A stretch of DNA of 64,000 nucleotides. Source: Martelella mediterranea. Lineage in GTDB: Bacteria; Pseudomonadota; Alphaproteobacteria; Rhizobiales; Rhizobiaceae. The position numbers were made by a program, and so were the translations under genes. The stretch lies in contig NZ_SMAR01000008.1 in assembly GCF_004342225.1 (NCBI RefSeq), positions 62,001 to 126,000 on the forward strand, read 5' to 3'. The notes under the pieces are model-generated. The model searched no databases, was not told the origin of the DNA, and was given only the letters and a program-made list of their open reading frames with translations. Shown here one piece after another: positions 8,205 through 16,593 of the stretch; position 1 is the stretch's first letter, and the number at the start of each line of letters is the position of its first letter.

Positions 8205-8906
8205 GTGCGCCTTTTCTGGATTCTGACGGCTGTTGTCGCGATTGGCACAATCATGCTGATGGTCACTGGCAATGACGGCACGACGCTTGGGATGAACAGC
8301 GACGATTTTGCTGAAGGGCTTTGGCTGGTGCCGATCCTGCTGCTCGTTTCAGCCGGTTTCCTGCAAAGCCGGCGGGATATGGGGGAAATGGTCAGAAACC
8401 TCCTGATCTGGATCGCTATCCTTCTGGTTGTGGCAATGGGCTATATCTTCCGACACGATTTTCAGGATATCGGCACACGGCTGATGGGTGGTCTTGTGCC
8501 TGGCATGGCCGTAACCACCACCGCGTCCGACGGTCGGCAGCAGGTGGTCATTGGCAAGCGTCGCGACGGACATTTTCAGGTTTCAGCCCGCGTCAACGGA
8601 ACGGAACTTCCCATGATGGTCGACACAGGCGCAAGCCGCATTACCCTCACTGAACGGGATGCGGAAAAAGCCGGAATAGCAGCCAGTTCGCTGAGCTATA
8701 CCGTGATGGTTCAAACTGCGAACGGCACAGCGATGGCCGCGCCGGTGAAACTGGATGAAGTGACAATCGGCGGCATTACCCGCCGCAACGTCCCGGCAAT
8801 GGTGGCAAGCCAGGGCCGGCTTTCCGAAAGCCTGCTGGGGATGAGTTTCCTGTCCACCCTTTCATCCGTCGATATGCGGGCGGATGAACTGCGCCTTACG
8901 GACTGA
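8205..8906 (+). CDS. Membrane-anchored retropepsin-like aspartic protease (PerP-like)
   Basis: 233 residues. Three hydrophobic segments (about 1-20, 38-55 and 64-85) precede a single retropepsin-type domain with active-site motif MVDTGASRITL near residue 145 and a later conserved LLGMSFL. The pattern fits the clan AA aspartic protease family (TIGR02281), whose best-known member is Caulobacter PerP, a periplasmic protease that trims the polarity protein PodJ. That function is inferred by family only. The GTG start is supported by AAAGGAG 8-9 bases upstream. It follows cobS after 50 bp and is convergent with the TauE-type gene, with only 7 bp between them. Confidence 0.88.
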   Translation: MRLFWILTAVVAIGTIMLMVTGNDGTTLGMNSDDFAEGLWLVPILLLVSAGFLQSRRDMGEMVRNLLIWIAILLVVAMGYIFRHDFQDIGTRLMGGLVPGMAVTTTASDGRQQVVIGKRRDGHFQVSARVNGTELPMMVDTGASRITLTERDAEKAGIAASSLSYTVMVQTANGTAMAAPVKLDEVTIGGITRRNVPAMVASQGRLSESLLGMSFLSTLSSVDMRADELRLTD

Positions 8907-8913
8907 CAATCGA

Positions 8914-9735
8914 TTACATCAGTGCATAGAAGAAGCGTGCAGAAATTGTCAGCAGGAACAACCCGAAAAGTACACTCAGCTGGCGGTTTGTGAGCGCGTG
9001 AGCTGCCTTTGCACCGAGGGGGGCGACAAGCATTGTGATCGGAATAATCAGAAGCACGGCGGCCCAGTTGATGAACCCGGTTGAAAGCGGAGGCAGGCCC
9101 GCACGCCCCCAGCCCCCCCAGATGTTGCCAACAATGGTCGGCAGTGCAATCAGGATTCCGACCCCCGATGAGGTCGCAACGGCCTGGTGCATCGGTCTGT
9201 TGTAAAGCGTCATGAATGTGTTGTTGAGCGTGCCGCCGCCAATACCGATCAGGCCAGACAAAAGCCCGATCAGTGTACCACAGCCGAACAGCGCCGGGTT
9301 CTTAGGAAGATCATTGCCAAGACGCCATTGCGAAGACTTGCGATAAAGCATCTTCAGCCCAATCAGCAGCGTGATGACTGCAAATGCGCCTTTCAGAACA
9401 TCTGCGGGCGCATAAGCGATAACAAAGGTCGACAACACGGCCCCCAAAGGCACAGCGACCACCCACCGGCGCAGCACACTCATATCCACAGCACCGCGCC
9501 TATAATGCGCCTGAAACGACCTCAGAGATGTTGGAACGATGATCGCAAGCGACGTACCAACACAAAGCTGCATGCGAACGGCTTCATCGACACCAGCCAG
9601 CGCGAAGGCCTGATAAAAGACGGGGACAAGAACAGCGCCGCCGCCAATACCAAAAAGTCCGGCCAGAAATCCAGCCACACCACCTGCCAGAATCAAAAGA
9701 ACAACAAGCTGCAGAACCTCGGTGATGGGCGGCAT
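8914..9735 (-). CDS. TauE/SafE family sulfite/organosulfonate exporter-like permease
   Basis: 273 residues with about eight hydrophobic helices arranged as two similar halves, each with a glycine-rich repeat: GFLAGLFGIGGGAVLVPV near residue 20 and GLLSGLIGIGGGTLNN near 155. These are hallmarks of the TauE/SafE (DUF81) family, proposed to export sulfite or sulfonates or move other small anions. No substrate is given by the context. It is convergent with the protease gene to the left; upstream lies a 390-bp non-coding region. Confidence 0.92.
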   Translation of the reverse strand: MPPITEVLQLVVLLILAGGVAGFLAGLFGIGGGAVLVPVFYQAFALAGVDEAVRMQLCVGTSLAIIVPTSLRSFQAHYRRGAVDMSVLRRWVVAVPLGAVLSTFVIAYAPADVLKGAFAVITLLIGLKMLYRKSSQWRLGNDLPKNPALFGCGTLIGLLSGLIGIGGGTLNNTFMTLYNRPMHQAVATSSGVGILIALPTIVGNIWGGWGRAGLPPLSTGFINWAAVLLIIPITMLVAPLGAKAAHALTNRQLSVLFGLFLLTISARFFYALM

Positions 9736-9995
9736 GGAGTGGACCTCTCAAATGAAGGATAGATGCGTGACGCTCATACAAAATGGGAATTCACGAGAAA
9801 CGCAAGCCCGGTTTGTCATCAAAGCGTGATCTTTTTAGCTTATCTGAATTCTTGGGCAAGCTCAGAAGCCGGCACCCTTCCGGGCATCGGTCTTCTGTTG
9901 AGATTTCAGATCAGCTTTTGCTATTGCCCACACTATTATCGAGGTTCTTGTTCAAAGACTTTTATTGACCTTTTGATATTTAAAGCCAAGTTTTT
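9736..9995 (+). other. Non-coding stretch ahead of an orphan terminator; possible small RNA
   Basis: No convincing ORF lies here on either strand. It must carry the promoter of the TauE-type gene (minus). On the plus strand it leads into a strong intrinsic terminator at 9996-10023 although no plus-strand gene precedes it. Short self-complementary parts (GCTT...AAGC near 9838-9862, CCGG...CCGG near 9881-9894) suggest a structured transcript. A small RNA gene is the simplest explanation, but neither a promoter nor a known family was recognised. Confidence 0.3.
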
Positions 9996-10023
9996 AGCCG
10001 ACCCTTTCCGGGTCGGCTTTTTT
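9996..10023 (+). terminator. Strong intrinsic terminator on the plus strand
   Basis: A perfect 9-bp stem AGCCGACCC / GGGTCGGCT with a TTTCC loop, followed by a run of six T. The T-tract is on the plus strand, so it ends a rightward transcript coming from the non-coding region 9736-9995. Confidence 0.85.
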
Positions 10024-10053
10024 CTTCCCCCAAAGCGCTCTGTCCCGCAAACG

Positions 10054-10087
10054 CAAAACGCCGGAAGACATATCTGTCCTCCGGCGC
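10054..10087 (-). terminator. Intrinsic terminator after the DUF3126 gene
   Basis: Stem of CGCCGGA(G)GACA / TGTC(T)TCCGGCG, read leftwards, with a GATA loop and TTTT after it, about 35 bp past the stop of the DUF3126 gene. It is back to back with the plus-strand terminator at 9996-10023. Confidence 0.75.
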
Positions 10088-10121
10088 TGTTCGGAATATT
10101 TTTCCGATCCCAAAGAAGGCT

Positions 10122-10331
10122 TCAACCGTCGAGATCGACATCCAGAATTGCCATCGAGAAGTTGAAGGAGCGATCGCCATCCTCGTCGTCGAGATAGACA
10201 ACGCCAACGAACTCATCTTCACGATAAACTTCGCAGGAATCATCTTTACGCGGGCGCGCCCTGACCGCAAATGCAGGACCGAACATGCGCTTGAAATAGG
10301 CGTCGAGCTTTTTGATTTCATCAGGCTTCAA
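10122..10331 (-). CDS. DUF3126 family small protein
   Basis: 69 residues, acidic (KPDEIKKLDAYFKRMFG at the start, DVDLDG at the end), matching the short alphaproteobacterial DUF3126 family of unknown function. I start it at the TTG at 10331, which has GGAG 8 bases upstream; the longer in-frame reading has no recognisable extra sequence. It lies downstream of cysE on the same strand, separated by about 119 bp, and is closed by a terminator at 10054-10087, so it may be co-transcribed with cysE. Confidence 0.85.
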   Translation of the reverse strand: MKPDEIKKLDAYFKRMFGPAFAVRARPRKDDSCEVYREDEFVGVVYLDDEDGDRSFNFSMAILDVDLDG

Positions 10332-10450
10332 GGTGGAAACTCCGTTTGGTCTGTCGGTTGGTGCGCTTGTGCCATGCAACAAACGGCGATGCAAACCCTG
10401 CGGACGATTTTCCTCCGCAGTCTTCCTTATGCGACACGTCGCTGCTTTGG

Positions 10451-11281
10451 TCAGTTTTCCGAAATGATCAGCTGATCCATCGAACGCGCAGGGTCGGAAC
10501 AACCGGCCGTCCCGATCACCTTGGCAGGCACGCCCGCCACTGTGCTGTTTTCCGGAACAGGTTTCAAAACGACTGACCCAGCAGCAATGCGAGAGCAGTG
10601 ACCAATTTCGATATTTCCAAGGACTTTCGCCCCTGCCCCGATCAACACACTATGGCCAATCTTCGGATGCCGGTCACCGGTTTCCTTGCCCGTGCCGCCA
10701 AGTGTTACCCCCTGCAGGATAGACACATCGTCACCGACTGTGGCCGTCATACCAATCACCACGCCGGTTGCATGATCGAGAAAAATGCCCTTGCCCATCC
10801 GCGCTGCGGGGTTGATATCAGTCTGAAAAACGCTTGATGAGCGGCTTTGCAGATAAAGCGCGAAATCCTCTCGCCCGGTATTCCACAACCAGTGCGCCAG
10901 GCGGTGCGTCTGGATAGCGTGAAAGCCTTTGAAGTAAAGCACCGGCTCCATGAAACGTGTGCAGGCGGGATCGCGGTCATAAACAGCCTGAATATCAACA
11001 CGCAGGATATCGCCCCACTCCGGCCAGTCCGCACACATCTCATCAAATGTCTGTCTGAGAAGAATCGCCTGAACATCTGGATGATCCAGACGTTCACAGA
11101 TCCGATAGATCACACAGTCTTCAAGCGACTTGTGATTGAGTATCGTCGAATACAGGAACGCCGCCAGAATCGGATCCTTTTCCAAAGCCTGTTCGGCTTC
11201 GGCCCTCAGACTGGCCCAAATCGGGTCAATGGATTTCAGATTCTGGTCGCGGCTGGTCTTTTCCGGTCGTGCGGCCATCAT
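10451..11281 (-). CDS. cysE: Serine O-acetyltransferase
   Basis: 276 residues. An N-terminal helical domain (about 1-140) is followed by a left-handed beta-helix of hexapeptide repeats (about 150-250), with the active-site region FLDHATGVVIGMTATVGD and the later VTLGGTGKETGDRHPKIG. It acetylates L-serine from acetyl-CoA to give O-acetylserine for cysteine synthesis and is normally feedback-inhibited by cysteine through its C-terminus. Strong AGGAGG ribosome site; two adjacent ATG codons at the start. DUF3126 follows on the same strand. Confidence 0.96.
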   Translation of the reverse strand: MMAARPEKTSRDQNLKSIDPIWASLRAEAEQALEKDPILAAFLYSTILNHKSLEDCVIYRICERLDHPDVQAILLRQTFDEMCADWPEWGDILRVDIQAVYDRDPACTRFMEPVLYFKGFHAIQTHRLAHWLWNTGREDFALYLQSRSSSVFQTDINPAARMGKGIFLDHATGVVIGMTATVGDDVSILQGVTLGGTGKETGDRHPKIGHSVLIGAGAKVLGNIEIGHCSRIAAGSVVLKPVPENSTVAGVPAKVIGTAGCSDPARSMDQLIISEN

Positions 11282-11391
11282 GGCCTCCTGTGTTTCCGGC
11301 AGATAACAATGTCCGGCGAATATAGATCATCAACGCAAGATTACAAATCCATCAGCACTGCACATTTTGCTTACAGCGCTGAGAATATCTT

Positions 11392-12171
11392 TCAGCTTTC
11401 GCGTTCCAGAAATTCCAGTGCAGCCTTTTTGAAAACCTTGTCGCCGACAGCAAGCATGTGGTCGCGGCCGGGAATATCCAGAGCAATCGCATTCTGCATC
11501 AGACCTGCAAGGGTCTGGGGTGAACCGGCCAGATCATCTTTCGTCCCCACTCCAATGAGCGCCGGAGCCGAGATTTTACCGATATCGTCTCGCGAAACAT
11601 TTTGCCGTGACGTCTCTATGCATGCAGCAAGTGCGATGCGGTCACTTTTCGTCTGATCGGCAAATGTCCTGAACATCCGCCCCTTCTCGTGGGTGACGAC
11701 ATCGAGAGAAGGCGCGCGCAACGCTTCGGCAATCGGGTCCCAGTCCCCAACTCCATCGCACATGCCGATGCCAAGGCCACCGAAAATCAGCGAACGTACC
11801 TGATCAGCATGCTCAAGAGCCAGAAACGCGGCGATCCGCGCCCCCATCGAGTAGCCCATAATGTGCGCATGTTCGAGTTCCAGATGATTGAGAAGCGCGG
11901 AGGCATCACCAGCCATAAGCGACGGATAATAAGCTTCAGGGTCATGCGGCTTGTCGCTATGCCCGTGACCGCGGTTATCAATGGCAATAACCCGATAACC
12001 GGCATCCGTCAGGGTTTTCAGCCACCCCGGATGCACCCAGTTGACACTTGCAGTTGATGCGAAGCCATGAATCAGAAGAATCGGCGGTGCATCACGGCCT
12101 CCCTCGTCGAAATAGGCGAGCCGCAGCTCGCTGTTTTCAAAAAAATGAAACTCGGGGAGGTTCAGGTTCAT
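11392..12171 (-). CDS. Alpha/beta hydrolase
   Basis: 259 residues of the alpha/beta-hydrolase fold. The oxyanion strand reads ILLIHGFAST, the nucleophile elbow is GYSMGARIA (Ser near residue 106), and the catalytic His is probably in GRDHMLAVG near residue 241. No signal peptide, so cytoplasmic. The substrate is unknown; the general shape suits a small ester or lactone. It is divergent from the zinc-finger gene at 12327, with 155 bp of shared upstream DNA. Confidence 0.9.
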   Translation of the reverse strand: MNLNLPEFHFFENSELRLAYFDEGGRDAPPILLIHGFASTASVNWVHPGWLKTLTDAGYRVIAIDNRGHGHSDKPHDPEAYYPSLMAGDASALLNHLELEHAHIMGYSMGARIAAFLALEHADQVRSLIFGGLGIGMCDGVGDWDPIAEALRAPSLDVVTHEKGRMFRTFADQTKSDRIALAACIETSRQNVSRDDIGKISAPALIGVGTKDDLAGSPQTLAGLMQNAIALDIPGRDHMLAVGDKVFKKAALEFLERES

Positions 12172-12326
12172 CAGTGGCGCTCCGCGTTCACGAGATAGGA
12201 AAGGCCCATTGTCACTGCGACTTTTGGCACCAATGCAAAAGTCTGATCAATGCTCCACAGGCACTACACATTTGCGCCGAAGAGTTATAGTGTCGCGACC
12301 AAAAGCTCAAGCAATCGGAGACCAAT

Positions 12327-12572
12327 ATGGCTGGCCATGCGATCCCCCATTTCAAAAATGATGAAGGACACCGCGTTATCGAAGTTGGTGTGAAGGAATT
12401 CATGTGCGTTGGCGCATCTGCGCCTTTCGATCATCCACATATCTTCATTGATATGGGAGACGAAAACGAGGCGGTCTGTTCCTACTGTTCCACGCTCTAC
12501 CGGTACAACCCGGCATTAAAGGGCGAAGAAACGAACCCGCCCGGCTGCGCTTATCGTGTCATTGCCGCCTGA
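12327..12572 (+). CDS. Zinc-finger domain protein, NDUFS6-like (zf-CHCC)
   Basis: 81 residues. The C-terminal half holds His and Cys spaced as in the zf-CHCC family: HPHIFIDMG, then CSYCSTLYRY, and a later Cys (PPGC). This is the bacterial relative of mitochondrial complex I subunit NDUFS6, an accessory subunit that binds zinc and is kept in many alphaproteobacteria away from the nuo operon. A role as a complex I accessory subunit is inferred from family only. It is divergent from the alpha/beta hydrolase; an FAD monooxygenase gene follows after 37 bp. Confidence 0.9.
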   Translation: MAGHAIPHFKNDEGHRVIEVGVKEFMCVGASAPFDHPHIFIDMGDENEAVCSYCSTLYRYNPALKGEETNPPGCAYRVIAA

Positions 12573-12609
12573 TCGGTAAAAGTCTGAAACTGCGGGGGAG
12601 GACAGGTCA

Positions 12610-13779
12610 ATGAAAGCCGGGCATGCAGCAATTATCGGGGCCGGTATTGCCGGCCTTACAGCTGCCTTATCGCTCGCACGTCATGGCATCTCGAGTGAAA
12701 TTTTCGAACAGGCCGACCATCTGGCAGAAGTCGGTGCTGGCCTGCAGATTTCGCCAAATGCGGCGCGTTGCCTGGACAAAATCGGCGCTCTGGAGCGGCT
12801 TGTGCCGCAGTGGCGTGAGCCTGAGCGCGTTGCGCTTGCTTCTGGTCGCAGTCTCAGGCAGATCGCTTACGTGCCGGTTGGCGATTCACGGTCGCGCTGG
12901 CATGCGCCTTACGGCGTATTGCATCGCTCCACCCTGCAGGCCGCTCTCAAGAATACGGTCTTGAATGAGCCGCGCTGCAAACTGAAACTCGGTGCGCGCA
13001 TTGACCGCGCGGACATGGAATCTGTGTCCGCAATTGCAGACAAAACCCCGGATGTCATCATCTGCGCGGATGGTGTGTGGTCTCACAGCCGCCGCCAGAT
13101 CTCAGATGCGCCGACAGCGCATTTCTCGGGCAATATTGCATGGCGCTTTGTGTTGTCATCGGAAGATGCACCCGGCATTCTCGACCGTGACACAGTCACG
13201 GCTTTTATGGGAAGAAAGGCGCACCTTGTCGCCTATCCTTTACGCGATGTCGGCGGGTTCAATCTGGTCGCCATTGCCGCTGGCGCCAGCGCTGGTGAAG
13301 CCTGGCACACCGAAGTGGACAGCAGCTGGAAATCTGCGCTGAATCAGCATTTCAGCGACTGGAATCCCGCACTGAAATCACTCTTCTCCCGCGCGACACC
13401 AACCTTCTGGCCACTTTATGAAGTCGGTGATGGAAACTGGCATAATGAACGCGACACGATCGTCATCGGCGATGCCGTTCACGCGATGATGCCATTTTCT
13501 GCCCAGGGCGCAGCCATGGCGATTGAAGACGCGTTTGAACTTTCTGCCTTCCTCAAAGAAAGAGAAGTGACCGAAGCGTTCCATGCCTTTGTTGCCCACC
13601 GCAAACCGAGGCTGGAAAAGCTGAAGAAGAGAACGAATTTCAACCGTTTCGCCTATCATGCTTCAGGGCCGACACGGCTTGCCCGTGATCTTGTTCTGGC
13701 TTTCCGTTCACCGGCGTCACTGGCCGCTGATTTCGACTGGCTTTATGGCTATCAGCCCTATGGAGTCGACAAAATCTGA
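12610..13779 (+). CDS. FAD-dependent monooxygenase (salicylate hydroxylase-like)
   Basis: 389 residues of the group A flavoprotein monooxygenase family. The N-terminal dinucleotide fold is IIGAGIAGLTAALSLARHG, the middle motif CADGVWSHSRRQ corresponds to the DG motif, and the GD motif is IGDAVHAMMPFSAQGAAMAIEDA near residue 298. It probably hydroxylates an aromatic or quinone-like substrate with NAD(P)H. Nothing nearby indicates a catabolic pathway, so the substrate is open. A GGGGGAGG site lies upstream of the ATG. It may be co-transcribed with the zinc-finger gene 37 bp upstream. Confidence 0.88.
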   Translation: MKAGHAAIIGAGIAGLTAALSLARHGISSEIFEQADHLAEVGAGLQISPNAARCLDKIGALERLVPQWREPERVALASGRSLRQIAYVPVGDSRSRWHAPYGVLHRSTLQAALKNTVLNEPRCKLKLGARIDRADMESVSAIADKTPDVIICADGVWSHSRRQISDAPTAHFSGNIAWRFVLSSEDAPGILDRDTVTAFMGRKAHLVAYPLRDVGGFNLVAIAAGASAGEAWHTEVDSSWKSALNQHFSDWNPALKSLFSRATPTFWPLYEVGDGNWHNERDTIVIGDAVHAMMPFSAQGAAMAIEDAFELSAFLKEREVTEAFHAFVAHRKPRLEKLKKRTNFNRFAYHASGPTRLARDLVLAFRSPASLAADFDWLYGYQPYGVDKI

Positions 13780-13900
13780 GAGTTAAGAACCTGTGCGTCC
13801 GCCTGGAGGCACCGCGAAACACTGGTTAAAAGCGCTGACAACCGAGCCGTTGAAAAGGCTCTGTTTTCAGCGCTTTGATGCAGGAAAGCGAAGCTGGTAT

Positions 13901-15088
13901 TCAGCTCTTGCGGACAGCGGCCAGCCCCTTTTCCAGATCACCGATCAGGTCTTCGACATTTTCAAGCCCGATGTGCAGCCGGATAACCGGGCCATCGTCA
14001 GGACCTTTGCAGACCGTTCGGCTTGCCAGACTGGACGGAACAGCCAGCGATTCATAACCACCCCATGAGTAACCAATACCAAATATCTCAAGTGCGTCGA
14101 TAAAGGCGTGTTGCTTGGCACGAAACTCCCCCTCTGCCGCTTTCAGAACGATGGAGAACAAACCGCTGGCACCGGCAAAATCCCGTTTCCAGATCGCATG
14201 ACCGGGGAAGCTTTCAAGTGCGGGATGGAGAACGCGTGAAACCTCCGGCTGCTGCTCCAGCCAGTGCGCCACTTCAAGAGCACTTTGATAATGATGCGCC
14301 AGCCGGACACCCATGGTTCTGAGGCCGCGCAAAATCTGATAGGCATCGTCCGGCGCGGCGCATAACCCCATCCAGGTATAGTTATCGTAGAGCTGCTCGA
14401 AATAACGCTCGTTGGCCGAGGCGGTACCCATCAGAATATCGGAGTGGCCGGACGGATACTTCGTTGCCGCATTCAGCGACAGGTCAACGCCAAAATCGAG
14501 AGGCCTGAAATAGAGCGGTGTGGCCCAGGTGTTATCCATCGAAACAATAGCGTTCTTCGAATGCGCGATATCGGCAAGCAGCGGAATATCCTGCATCTCA
14601 AATGTGTGAGAGCCAGGCGCTTCCGTGTGCAGCAAACGGGTGTTCGGACGAAAAAGCTTTTCGATCTCAGCGCCGGTATCAGGGTGATAATACTCAACCT
14701 CAATGCCCATGCGCTTCAGGTACTGATCGGCAAAACGGCGGGCCGGATCATAGGCCGAATCGGTAATCAGGATATGATCACCCGGTGACAGGACAGCAAG
14801 CCATGGCATCGTGATTGAGGCCAGACCAGAAGGATAGAGAAGCGTTCCAGCCGCGTTTTCAAGTTCATTGAAAGCTTGGCAAACCGCATCCGTCGTCGGC
14901 GTTCCGTGGGTGCCGTAGGTGTATTTCGCCTTACCGGAAACGGCTGTTTCCACGTCAGGGAACAGAACCGTGGAGGCATGAACAACAGGTGGATTTACAA
15001 AGCCGTGAAAGGATTGCGGGTCATGGCCGCCATGAGCGAGCCTGGTATTGTTTCCGGCCTTGGATGCCGCATCATTTTTCTGGGACAT
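13901..15088 (-). CDS. metC: Cystathionine beta-lyase
   Basis: 395-residue PLP enzyme of the Cys/Met metabolism family. The PLP lysine lies in NAATKYPSGHSDILMG (about residue 210); TYGTHGTPTT and LYPSGLASIT are further family motifs, and SWGGYESL near the C-terminus is the usual substrate-binding segment. The sequence is closest by eye to the cystathionine beta-lyase type (cystathionine to homocysteine, pyruvate and ammonia). It is divergent from the aapJQMP operon across a 380-bp intergenic region. Confidence 0.92.
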   Translation of the reverse strand: MSQKNDAASKAGNNTRLAHGGHDPQSFHGFVNPPVVHASTVLFPDVETAVSGKAKYTYGTHGTPTTDAVCQAFNELENAAGTLLYPSGLASITMPWLAVLSPGDHILITDSAYDPARRFADQYLKRMGIEVEYYHPDTGAEIEKLFRPNTRLLHTEAPGSHTFEMQDIPLLADIAHSKNAIVSMDNTWATPLYFRPLDFGVDLSLNAATKYPSGHSDILMGTASANERYFEQLYDNYTWMGLCAAPDDAYQILRGLRTMGVRLAHHYQSALEVAHWLEQQPEVSRVLHPALESFPGHAIWKRDFAGASGLFSIVLKAAEGEFRAKQHAFIDALEIFGIGYSWGGYESLAVPSSLASRTVCKGPDDGPVIRLHIGLENVEDLIGDLEKGLAAVRKS

Positions 15089-15325
15089 GAGATCAATTCA
15101 CACTGTTGAAGAAGACGTCAGAGAACAGTGTTTTGAATCGTCATGACGGATCGGTCAAGTCAAGCGAGCGTACGAAGCGGTACACCGATGAAAAGATATT
15201 ACTTTTCGTCAGAAATTCGTGCCAGATTCGCAGTCATTTTTATGATTAACTTTTAAAACACTGCCTAAAAATTATACGAAAGTAGACGTTTTCAAACAAT
15301 TCGGTTCGATTTTTGAAACCAAGTC

Positions 15326-15354
15326 TTGACCATCTGGAAAATTACGCATGAGAT
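15326..15354 (+). promoter_or_regulatory. Candidate sigma-70 promoter of aapJ
   Basis: TTGACC (15326-15331), a 17-bp spacer and TGAGAT (15349-15354) lie about 115 bp ahead of the aapJ ATG. The intervening leader has a GGGGT / ACCCC stem near 15375-15404. The rest of the 380-bp gap between metC and aapJ is AT-rich and otherwise featureless. Confidence 0.4.
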
Positions 15355-15468
15355 ACCGGAGCTCGCACCGAGGGGTTTGCCGGGCAGCAGCCGACACCCC
15401 TTCCAGATTGCGACTAGTCTTGGGGAATGGCTGCTTTACTTTTCAATGATAAAACAAAGGTTGGGAAA

Positions 15469-16497
15469 ATGAAAAAGACGCTTCTGTCAGCCGCTATCGG
15501 CGCAGCAGTCTTCGGCTTTGGGGCACACGCCGCATCGGCCGCGACGCTCGACGACGTCAAGGAGAAGGGATTCGTCACATGCGGCGTGAGCACGGGCCTT
15601 CAGGGCTTTTCCGCGCCCGACAGTGAGGGGAACTGGTCCGGACTGGACGTTGATTACTGCCGTGCTATCGCTGCGGCCATCTTCGGCGATCCATCCAAAG
15701 CCAAATTCGTTGCTCTGACCGCGACCGACCGGTTTCCGGCGTTGCAGTCCGGCGAAGTCGACGTTCTGACGCGTAATACGACATGGACGCTTTCGCGCGA
15801 CACTTCACTCGGCCTCGATTTCCGTACCGTCAACTATTATGACGGTCAGGGCTTCATGGTTCCGAAGGATCTCGGCGTATCATCGGCGAAAGAACTTTCC
15901 GGGGCGGCCGTCTGCGTTCAGTCCGGCACAACAACGGAACTAAACCTCGCGGACTACTTCAAGTCCAACGGCATGGAATATAATCCGGTCGTTTTTGAAG
16001 CGCTGGAAGACGTTAACAACGCCTTCAATCAGGGCCGTTGCGATGTTTATACAACGGACCAGTCGGGGCTTTATGCCATCCGTCTGACGCTTACCGACCC
16101 GGACAACTATATGATTCTGCCGGAAATCATCTCGAAAGAACCGCTTGGTCCGGCCTGGCGCCAGGGTGATGACCAGTGGGGTGACGTTGTCACCTGGACG
16201 CACTTTGCCATGCTCAACGCTGAAGAGTTCGGCATCACGTCAGAAAACGTCGATGAAATCGCAGAAACCTCCGACAATCCGGGCATCATGCGCCTTCTCG
16301 GCACCGAGCCGGATGGCAAGATGGGTGCCGACCTCGGTCTCGACGAAAAATGGGCCTATAATATCATCAAGACTGTCGGCAATTACGGCGAAGTCTTTGA
16401 CAAGGATGTCGGCCAGGGTAGCCCGCTCAAGATTGAACGTGGTCTGAACGCGCTTTGGACCAATGGTGGTCTGCAGTACGGCCCGCCGATCCGCTAA
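15469..16497 (+). CDS. aapJ: General L-amino acid ABC transporter, periplasmic binding protein
   Basis: 342 residues. The signal peptide is MKKTLLSAAIGAAVFGFGA followed by HAASA, with cleavage near residue 24. The mature part is a family 3 solute-binding protein that starts ATLDDVKEKGFVTCGVSTGL. It is larger than a typical 260-residue amino-acid binder, as is usual for AapJ and BztA. It captures a broad range of L-amino acids for the AapQMP complex. I chose the ATG at 15469 over an in-frame one at 15427 because it begins directly with the signal peptide. It is the first gene of the operon; a stable hairpin separates it from aapQ. Confidence 0.96.
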   Translation: MKKTLLSAAIGAAVFGFGAHAASAATLDDVKEKGFVTCGVSTGLQGFSAPDSEGNWSGLDVDYCRAIAAAIFGDPSKAKFVALTATDRFPALQSGEVDVLTRNTTWTLSRDTSLGLDFRTVNYYDGQGFMVPKDLGVSSAKELSGAAVCVQSGTTTELNLADYFKSNGMEYNPVVFEALEDVNNAFNQGRCDVYTTDQSGLYAIRLTLTDPDNYMILPEIISKEPLGPAWRQGDDQWGDVVTWTHFAMLNAEEFGITSENVDEIAETSDNPGIMRLLGTEPDGKMGADLGLDEKWAYNIIKTVGNYGEVFDKDVGQGSPLKIERGLNALWTNGGLQYGPPIR

Positions 16498-16527
16498 GCT
16501 TCATAGCTTCATATTATCTCGGAATTT

Positions 16528-16553
16528 GCACGGGGCAGTTTTCTGCCCTGTGC
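16528..16553 (+). promoter_or_regulatory. Intercistronic hairpin between aapJ and aapQ
   Basis: An 11-bp stem GCACGGGGCAG / CTGCCCTGTGC (one G-U pair) with a TTTT loop, followed by a short T-rich stretch. Such hairpins after binding-protein genes protect the upstream mRNA and partly terminate, giving more binding protein than permease. The effect is inferred from position. Confidence 0.6.
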
Positions 16554-16593
16554 TTTCAATAAAAATAGCCCAACACGGGCAACCGGGGAAAAA

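Noticed and set aside
9763-10197. 144-codon plus-strand ORF
   Set aside because: It runs through two terminator hairpins and overlaps the DUF3126 gene; no protein-like pattern.
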